Shown here in pieces: positions 57,594-64,000 of a stretch of 64,000 bases of DNA. A program made the position numbers and the translations under genes. The notes beneath the pieces are model-generated. The model was not told the DNA's origin, made no database searches, and saw only the letters and a list, made by a program, of their open reading frames with translations. Positions within the stretch are counted from its first letter, which is position 1. Each line of letters opens with the position of its first letter. The stretch lies in assembly GCF_964019385.1 (NCBI RefSeq), contig NC_088655.1, forward strand, positions 25,292,477-25,356,476, read 5' to 3'. Source of the DNA: Sycon ciliatum. Taxonomy: Eukaryota > Porifera > Calcarea > Leucosolenida > Sycettidae.

Positions 57594-59248
57594 CACGGCT
57601 GTTATGCATGCATAATCCAGCGACATTATGTACGGTACGACATTTTCCCGTCGCCCCAGTGATCCATGATGCTGTCGTACGCGACCTTGCTGCCTTTTTC
57701 AAATCTCTGGAAATATTCGGCAAGGTTTCGCCTATGTTTCTGTCGATTCCAGCCGTTTTCTACGCTGGATTCGCGAAGTCTAAGCGAATTCACCTTCCTG
57801 CTTTCAAGCTGCGCATGCAGATATTTTGATCGTCAAAATGCGCAATGGGAAAGTGAAGTTACGATCTTTTTCGTTTCGTTCTTCCTCGTCGTGCCGGCCA
57901 TTGGTGTTTATCAGAATTGGCTCGCATTCGAGGCTTCCTCCTAAGGGGTGCAGAATTTTTGGCAGCCTTCACGCCAATTTTCATTGAAAGGTTTGTCCTT
58001 TTCCTACGTCGTAGTTATATTTTCATTGCCGCCCAGATTATCGTTTTCGTGCCCAAGTCGATTTGCGTGGCGTACTTGGACGTCAATTGCAAGTGTTTGC
58101 TGATATATGCAGGACGAGTGGAGGTGTGTTCTCCTGCCTCAATGTCTAACGAAGACCCCGGTTTCGTCCGCCATAGGAGGGATCCGTGCATGCTTCGTTC
58201 TGGATGTTAGCAAGTACAAATCAGACATGCATCCAATGAACATTTTTTGAAATTCATGCTTTCGAAATGTATGTAGAAACAGGACATTGTGTGGAGATTT
58301 TAAATGTCAGAGATGCAAGATTCCCCATCTGTCTGAGGCCTTACGTGTAGACACATAGGCATGGGCGTTTTGTATTACTAGTGTTACTGCAGATTTAGGC
58401 CACGCACACTGATGTAGTCTTTCGACGATCCTGCTGAAAAGCACACACTTGCATGCGTAAAGACCATACTGAAATACTTCAAGTAATTGAACAACAACAA
58501 ACGACAACCATGATGCAGCTTATATATCTTGCACTACATCAGCACCAAGCACAGCATGGCACCCAGGACAGGGCCGCAGCCGCTGGTGATGGCCGTACCC
58601 GGTTTTACCACTCTCGGCGTTCATGATAATTACATGTAACATGTTCAATATGCAAATGATTATGTAGAACACTAATAGGCTATCCTCGTACACTCCTCAC
58701 TAGAGTCCCTCCTAAACTGCTTTCTTCTTTAGTGAGGACTACTGTACAAGCTGCATTATGCAGAGTATCTGTTGCTACCGGAGTGTGTAGCCGAAACAAC
58801 CAGGTTATTATTCTGATGCGAATAAGATACACAGCATCACGCATCTTCATGACCGTGCCATTCCTATGGAGCTGACTCAGGGCTTGATGGCAATGCAGTT
58901 CACCTGCTGAATTGACAGATGTCCATGAATTCATTTTAAAATAACAAGTCGGTCAAGTGAGAATTCAAGTCGGCAGGAATAGCGCAAGCTTCGACGTAGG
59001 GAGCAACACACAATTCCCCAAGTATCGCCGAAGTCGCATCAACCTCTTCTTCACATTAATTACAATACGGCGAATTAAATCAAAGCTGTAAGAAGCTAAA
59101 TAATTCTGTGACTTGAAACAAGCATTGATAGAAGAATAACACCTATAGCAGGTCCATGTGCTTTAAAAGTTGGAGACTAGAAGATATCCTCTATTTGTAC
59201 ACTAACGACACCAACATGGAAGCGTTGCGGGCAACCAACTCCGCCATG

Positions 59249-59412
59249 CTATGACTTTTGATGATGTATTGTGGTACTTTGCTTATCACTGCAAGCCCAC
59301 TGGTTGACTTGATCATCATCCATTGCTTCTTTCATGACGAAGATCAGCAGTGCAACTGTGGCAATAAATATTACCGCCTCCAATGCCGCACTTATTGGAG
59401 GAGCACATTCTA
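59249..59412 (-). CDS. Transmembrane and cytoplasmic terminal exon
   Basis: Acceptor TGTTTCATTTCCAG with a branch-site-like CTAAC upstream precedes 54 codons ending in TAG. The peptide has a clear membrane segment (ALEAVIFIATVALLIFVM) followed by an acidic/polar tail (KEAMDDDQVNQ). Together with the upstream exon it looks like the end of a type I membrane protein. It lies inside the TIR element, so it may be a captured host gene fragment. Confidence 0.45.
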
Positions 59413-59487
59413 CTGGAAATGAAACACTTCAATGTTCAGTTAGTGCTGATCTGGAATAATATGGAGAGTAGGGTGGTGAAGGTTTAC

Positions 59488-59638
59488 ACGCAAATTCAAC
59501 ATCCTTGCCGATGAGCACTGTGGAGCATGTGCAATGCAGAAACTGCTGTCCAATAGTACACAGAATCTGATTTCCAGCAATCCTAAAATCCTCACATTGA
59601 TCCCAAGGTGAAGAGCACACGCATGAAGAGACGTACAT
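59488..59638 (-). CDS. Cys-rich extracellular exon of a membrane protein (partial)
   Basis: About 50 codons beginning around MYVSSCVCSSPWDQC, with seven Cys in the readable part, ending in a phase-1 donor (T then GTAAAC). The true 5' boundary is unclear; acceptor-like AG sites occur around 59646-59652. It joins in frame to the exon at 59249-59412 through a 75-nt intron. I do not recognise the domain. Confidence 0.4.
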
Positions 59639-60240
59639 GTAGCTGCTATGTCATCAACTTTGCGTTGAGAGAGTAGCAGACGATCGAATTCTATCCTTCT
59701 CCTTCTCCAAGATGAATTGCAATCAGTGTAACGATTTATTTGTGCTCTTTTCTTATGCACGGAAATCTGGCTGTAAGCTGTCCTCAGGGGAGAACATGTT
59801 CTAGAATAAGAGCAGTGGGTTTCCATCTGTTCACGTCATGATGGTAGTGAGTCAAGCAAACGTGCCCCCCTTCTTGTTCCGAAGTTTCAAACACAACTAA
59901 TTCCATGATGCACTACATTACTAGAATTTATTACACTGCATCGTCTTGAAAACAATTCCTGTATTGACTGTATTGACTCCAGGACATACTAACTTCAGTA
60001 CTTTGCCGAAGGGAGGCTTCCAGGTCTTGGTAGACTTATTCTCCTCCAGCATGGCCTCATACGAGCTCTCCAAAGCACGAATCCATCGCCCCAAAAACAA
60101 AAACTTTCTTCGATAAATTTGAAAAATGTGCGGAAAGACTGCAAGCGTCGGCACGCTGTGCGTACGCGAGCTGTTGCGATGCGGGTTGCTACGGTACGCC
60201 GCCATATTGATAAATGTCGCACTCGGAACAGCCGTGTGTA

Positions 60241-60299
60241 TGTTGTATTGCATTTTAATACATTGTGTTAATTTTTGCCCGTAAAAGAGGCTTGCACCC
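60241..60299 (+). other. 3' end of the non-LTR element, resumed
   Basis: Continues 57593 after the TIR insertion and matches 2403-2459; ends GGCTTGCACC. Confidence 0.75.
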
Positions 60300-60302
60300 C
60301 CC

Positions 60303-60332
60303 AAAAAAAAAAAATATATATATATATATATA
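60303..60332. repeat. A-run and (TA)n tract
   Basis: Follows the non-LTR 3' end and forms the border with PLE family 2. Here a TA microsatellite takes the place of the usual ATT tract. Confidence 0.85.
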
Positions 60333-60338
60333 CTCAAT

Positions 60339-60384
60339 CTGCGGACAGCATGCTGTTTCGTTCTTTTTGAACTCATCAGCGCAG
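60339..60384 (-). ncRNA. Hammerhead ribozyme of PLE family 2 (canonical)
   Basis: Minus strand: stem I CTGCG/CGCAG (60384-60380 with 60343-60339), core CTGATGA (60379-60373), stem II GTTC-AAAAA-GAAC, GAAA, stem III CAGC-AT-GCTG closed by A-U, and a GUC cleavage triplet with the cut between 60344 and 60343. Every conserved hammerhead position is satisfied and all stems pair. It lies ~640 bp downstream of the PLE nuclease stop, matching the published association of hammerheads with PLEs. Confidence 0.9.
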
Positions 60385-61027
60385 CACAGAGAAAATGAGG
60401 CCGAACCTGATAGCAATGAAAATAAAAATTTCCAATCAGGCCCGAACGTAACTTGCCAGAGTGCTCAAACTGACAAGTCAGTGAGCTCTGCATAACGCAA
60501 ACAGCAAAGGCACTACCCCACGCAAGAGTGCTCAACTGCTACAAGAGCTACAAGAGAGATATATATACAGGGGGAAGTGGTCCCGTCCACCGCAAAGAGG
60601 GCTCAACAGCGCTGGGGTGCACTGGAGCTAGTACACAATGGAAGCGGTCCTCACCAAGAAAACACAATCCGTTGCTACTCCGAGTTTCTTGAGTTTTTCA
60701 ATCGTCAGGCAACTTTTCTAACTAAAACAGGGCTGTCAGGTCCACTAAAGAAATACACAACCACACAGCAAGGCGCACAAAAAAGAAAGCGTGAAGTGTG
60801 AAGAGTGAAGAGTTACCGCTAGGTGCAGGCAGTGTAAAATATTGATATCAATTGTCCATTACTGTAACAAGCGCTGAATGGAGCATGTAAATCTGGAGTT
60901 AACTAGCGCATGTCTGGCGTCAGGGGTGTAAGGCCATTACGATGCTATATTTGGCGTTAATCATAACAATAATGGTGCAGTGTGTCTGGTTTCATTGGGC
61001 ATCAGGTTGCTCTGCCCATGTCCGGTT
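60385..61027 (-). other. PLE family 2 3' region
   Basis: Non-coding sequence between the ribozyme and the ORF stop. I see no other gene in it. Confidence 0.55.
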
Positions 61028-62431
61028 TTACGTGATTCCGTTATACTTAGCGAGCCGGTATTTGTTTGCATGACGACATTTGGCGATGATTTCACTTCGC
61101 TTGTTGAGGCTTTTGGTCTTGTCAGCAGTGAGTATACGCACCTTCTCCGTGGTGCAAAGGCAACATCTCTTCGTTGCGGGGTTGTAGGAGCTGGCCTTGT
61201 CCTTGATTCTCCAGGACAGGTGATACTCTTTGTCGTCGTTTTTCTTTTTCCAGAGGTGTTTGGAGAGCTCCGTGTTAGTGCGGTACTTTTCGTGGCGGAA
61301 GGACATCGTGTGGTTGTTGTATCTTGTTTTGAACGTTGTCTCTGCTGAGCCGATGTATGTCCTGAGCTCATCCTGGCTGGTGACGTGTGCTTCATAGATG
61401 ATGTGAGAGGCCTGGCAACGTCCTTCCATGGGGCATTCCTGCTTTTTTCTACAATTGCAAGGCTTTTCAGGAGGTTCTTGTATCAGTTGCCGCTTGTTGT
61501 GCCCACTGATAATCGCTGCGATGTTGGGCATACATGAATAGCTAACCTTCACGTTATGTCGGTTGAAGATCTTTTTCAGGGGGGTGTTTTTGAAATGCCG
61601 GTCGATCATTGTGAGGAAGGCAGCAGCGACGTTTGTTCTCACGCTACGGCTGAAAGGAGGGTTGAACCATGTTATTTTTCTTTTTCGGTTTCGCTTTCTG
61701 TTTTTCTTTGCTGGTTGCCCCATGTACTCGATACCTTCCGCGTATCCACTGGCCAATAATGCGTTGTTGTACATAGGCGCAGCTTCGTTAAATGCTTCCT
61801 CACTTGATGAGTTGGTTGACACGCGTCGGCTTATTCCTGCTGGCAGTTGCTTTATTATGGACGGTGGGTGGTTTGAGTGAGTGTTGATGTACTGCGGTGT
61901 GTCGCCTGGCTTTCGGTGTGGCATGTATCCTCCAGTTGACAGGTTGAACGTCACGTCGAGGAAATTTACGACTTTTAGGTTGGTGTCAATCGTTACCTTT
62001 AGTCCATGCCCTGCAAACACCGCCGTCAAACTCTTCCGTATGCGCTCTGCCGCGCTGCCGGTGGTGTTTCTCAGCACAGCCAAGCCGTCGTCCCTGTACA
62101 GGCCAATCTGCGCTCTGCCGACGTGGGCTGTTAGTTCGTGGAGCATATATACGCCAACCAGCTCACACACTTCCGCGCCATCGAACGAGCCCATGGTGAC
62201 ATCGAACGTGCTGGCGTTGTTCTTCTTCACCCAAGGTTCGCCGTCTTTGAACAACACTGATTTTCGTGCGTGCATGACAATCTCCCTTTCCCCGTCCTCG
62301 ATGTTAGTGTACGTGGACGCAAAATCCAGGGCCTTCGCGAGGAGTGCTTCTGTGATGGAGGGATAATACTCTACAACGTCAAAGCATATGAATGTGTGCT
62401 GTTGCTTGTCCTGGATGTTTTCGTACCACTC
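61028..62431 (-). pseudogene. PLE family 2 RT (C-terminal part) and GIY-YIG endonuclease
   Basis: 468 codons in frame from the inverted junction to the native stop; the RT N-terminal part is absent. It starts with the palm strand FDVVEYYPSITEALL and has the second catalytic box as YRDDGL, then NFLDVTFNL and a basic KKNRKRNRKRK stretch. A Cys-rich linker (CNCRKKQECPMEGRC) leads into the GIY-YIG nuclease (HIIYEA, YIGSAETTFKTRYNNH), ending KCRHANKYRLAKYNGIT. No AT-hook insertion. Motifs are as expected for EN-bearing PLEs; RDD in place of the common ADD is a feature of this lineage rather than damage, since both copies share it. Confidence 0.8.
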
Positions 62432-62496
62432 GATGACTGTGACTGTGTGAAGGCTCTCTTTTATAGATTGAGCACTCTTTCTCAGATACCGCAGCT

Positions 62497-64000
62497 ATGG
62501 ACCCACCAAGACGGACGGACCTCGGCTATTCCCTCGGCAATATACCCATCCCATCAGCAGACTCCTACCGAAAGCGTCTGGTGGAGAAAGTGGAGAGTGT
62601 AATACGCCGGATGAGGTGGAAGGCGTTCTTCTTTCTCAACGGCGAGACCAGAGCGCAGGAGACCGAGACATATGGTTTCCCAAGCCAGAAGACGCCACCG
62701 CTAGTGCCGCAGCTAAAGGCATTCGAAGACGAACTTTTGAACCTGGTAGCGAACCTGGAATTCAGAAATGTGTCGGATCCATTCCAGCGGCAATTGAAGG
62801 AGGACGTCAAAGCGCTAACAGACACGGACGACATCATAGTGAAAGCCGACAAAACAAAAAACCTATACAAAGTAAACAAGCGTCAATACGAGAAACTGCT
62901 GAGAGACAACGTCACGGCCAATTATAGACAAGCACCGGACACAACATACACCGACATTAATCAAGAAGCACAGCAGTTGGCGGAGCGCCTGAATATCAGC
63001 GACCGGGTCGACGCAATGGCAAAGTCAGAGGCATTTGTGAGTTTGAAGGACCACAAGGATCGCTTCGCCAACAACCTCCCGTGCAGGCTTATCAACCCCG
63101 CAAAGTCTGAACTTGGAGTCGTGAGTAAATCCATACTGGACAGAATTGTGAGAGCCGTCAGGTCGGCAACGGACGTCAACCTTTGGAGGAGAACGGCATC
63201 AGTCATCGAGTGGTACGAAAACATCCAGGACAAGCAACAGCACACATTCATATGCTTTGACGTTGTAGAGTATTATCCCTCCATCACAGAAGCACTCCTC
63301 GCGAAGGCCCTGGATTTTGCGTCCACGTACACTAACATCGAGGACGGGGAAAGGGAGATTGTCATGCACGCACGAAAATCAGTGTTGTTCAAAGACGGCG
63401 AACCTTGGGTGAAGAAGAACAACGCCAGCACGTTCGATGTCACCATGGGCTCGTTCGATGGCGCGGAAGTGTGTGAGCTGGTTGGCGTATATATGCTCCA
63501 CGAACTAACAGCCCACGTCGGCAGAGCGCAGATTGGCCTGTACAGGGACGACGGCTTGGCTGTGCTGAGAAACACCACCGGCAGCGCGGCAGAGCGCATA
63601 CGGAAGAGTTTGACGGCGGTGTTTGCAGGGCATGGACTAAAGGTAACGATTGACACCAACCTAAAAGTCGTAAATTTCCTCGACGTGACGTTCAACCTGT
63701 CAACTGGAGGATACATGCCACACCGAAAGCCAGGCGACACACCGCAGTACATCAACACTCACTCAAACCACCCACCGTCCATAATAAAGCAACTGCCAGC
63801 AGGAATAAGCCGACGCGTGTCAACCAACTCATCAAGTGAGGAAGCATTTAACGAAGCTGCGCCTATGTACAACAACGCATTATTGGCCAGTGGATACGCG
63901 GAAGGTATCGAGTACATGGGGCAACCAGCAAAGAAAAACAGAAAGCGAAACCGAAAAAGAAAAATAACATGGTTCAACCCTCCTTTCAGCCGTAGCGTGA
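62497..64000 (+). CDS. PLE family 2 reverse transcriptase (continues past window end)
   Basis: ATG at 62497 opens 501 codons with no stop before the window ends. N-terminal region ~1-190 is PLE-specific (IIVKADKTKNLYKV), followed by RT motifs: KDHKDRFANNLPCRLINP, FDVVEYYPSI with the first catalytic Asp, and YRDDGL near 348-353. The nuclease should follow outside the window. It is the fuller copy and overlaps in content with the minus-strand copy, forming a head-to-head pair with a junction near 62443. Potentially intact. Confidence 0.8.
   Translation, partial: MDPPRRTDLGYSLGNIPIPSADSYRKRLVEKVESVIRRMRWKAFFFLNGETRAQETETYGFPSQKTPPLVPQLKAFEDELLNLVANLEFRNVSDPFQRQLKEDVKALTDTDDIIVKADKTKNLYKVNKRQYEKLLRDNVTANYRQAPDTTYTDINQEAQQLAERLNISDRVDAMAKSEAFVSLKDHKDRFANNLPCRLINPAKSELGVVSKSILDRIVRAVRSATDVNLWRRTASVIEWYENIQDKQQHTFICFDVVEYYPSITEALLAKALDFASTYTNIEDGEREIVMHARKSVLFKDGEPWVKKNNASTFDVTMGSFDGAEVCELVGVYMLHELTAHVGRAQIGLYRDDGLAVLRNTTGSAAERIRKSLTAVFAGHGLKVTIDTNLKVVNFLDVTFNLSTGGYMPHRKPGDTPQYINTHSNHPPSIIKQLPAGISRRVSTNSSSEEAFNEAAPMYNNALLASGYAEGIEYMGQPAKKNRKRNRKRKITWFNPPFSRSV

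Larger units (their letters stand above)
57594..60236. mobile_element. 2.64-kb TIR element with 4-bp target duplication
   Basis: Perfect 10-bp TIRs (CACGGCTGTT) and TGTA duplicated at 57590-57593 and 60237-60240; unit 1 shows the empty site at 2399-2404. A 4-bp duplication and CAC termini would fit the CMC/Chapaev group, a tentative assignment. No transposase was recognised. The interior holds a likely spliced gene fragment on the minus strand and otherwise no identifiable content. Confidence 0.7.

Noticed and set aside
59921-60535. 204-codon minus-strand frame across the TIR border
   Set aside because: It spans element end, host 3' UTR remnant and the ribozyme region, so it cannot be one gene.

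Overview
This is a eukaryotic, almost certainly invertebrate metazoan, window. The evidence is GT..AG-bounded C-type-lectin-like exons, several classes of metazoan retroelement, tRNA-headed SINEs and TIR/MITE elements. The species is not identifiable from sequence alone; a marine invertebrate such as a cnidarian or sponge is only a guess. Very little of the window is conventional gene.

Layout. Positions 1-49910 are a head-to-tail array of a large segmental repeat: unit 1 (1-14397), unit 2 (14398-32001), unit 3 (32002-48054) and the first ~1.86 kb of unit 4 (48055-49910). Each full unit has the same order: foldback/MITE cluster, small foldback element, 3' fragment of a non-LTR element, (in units 1 and 3) a palindromic element with hammerhead ribozyme motifs, an inverted pair of Penelope-like element (PLE) copies whose GIY-YIG nuclease is split by AT-hook motifs, a 305-bp tRNA-headed SINE array, a second SINE fragment, a lectin-like terminal exon (+), a gag/protease fragment (-), a TIR element with a 17-bp minisatellite, and two lectin-like exons (-) among CA repeats. 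Unit-specific events are a complete EN-RT LINE (unit 2, 25988-30161), a piggyBac-like TTAA insertion (unit 3, 45155-46126), a foldback insertion (unit 3, 43216-43788), a 116-bp tandem duplication (unit 3) and absence of the ribozyme palindrome in unit 2.

After 49910 the array breaks down. There follow a 5'-truncated REL-type LINE, a 281-bp SINE array, more SINE and PLE scraps, a long frameshifted non-LTR element (53993-57259) whose RT appears to lack its YADD segment, a 2.64-kb TIR element with 4-bp target duplications that carries what looks like a spliced membrane-protein gene fragment, and a second PLE family (60333-64000) arranged head to head, with a canonical hammerhead ribozyme downstream of one copy.

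The unifying pattern is that (ATT)n/(AAT)n tracts sit at nearly every retroelement junction, and that several unrelated retroelement families are present as inverted dimers. The strongest candidates for new biology are the ribozyme-bearing palindromic element and the PLE with AT-hooks inserted in its endonuclease.
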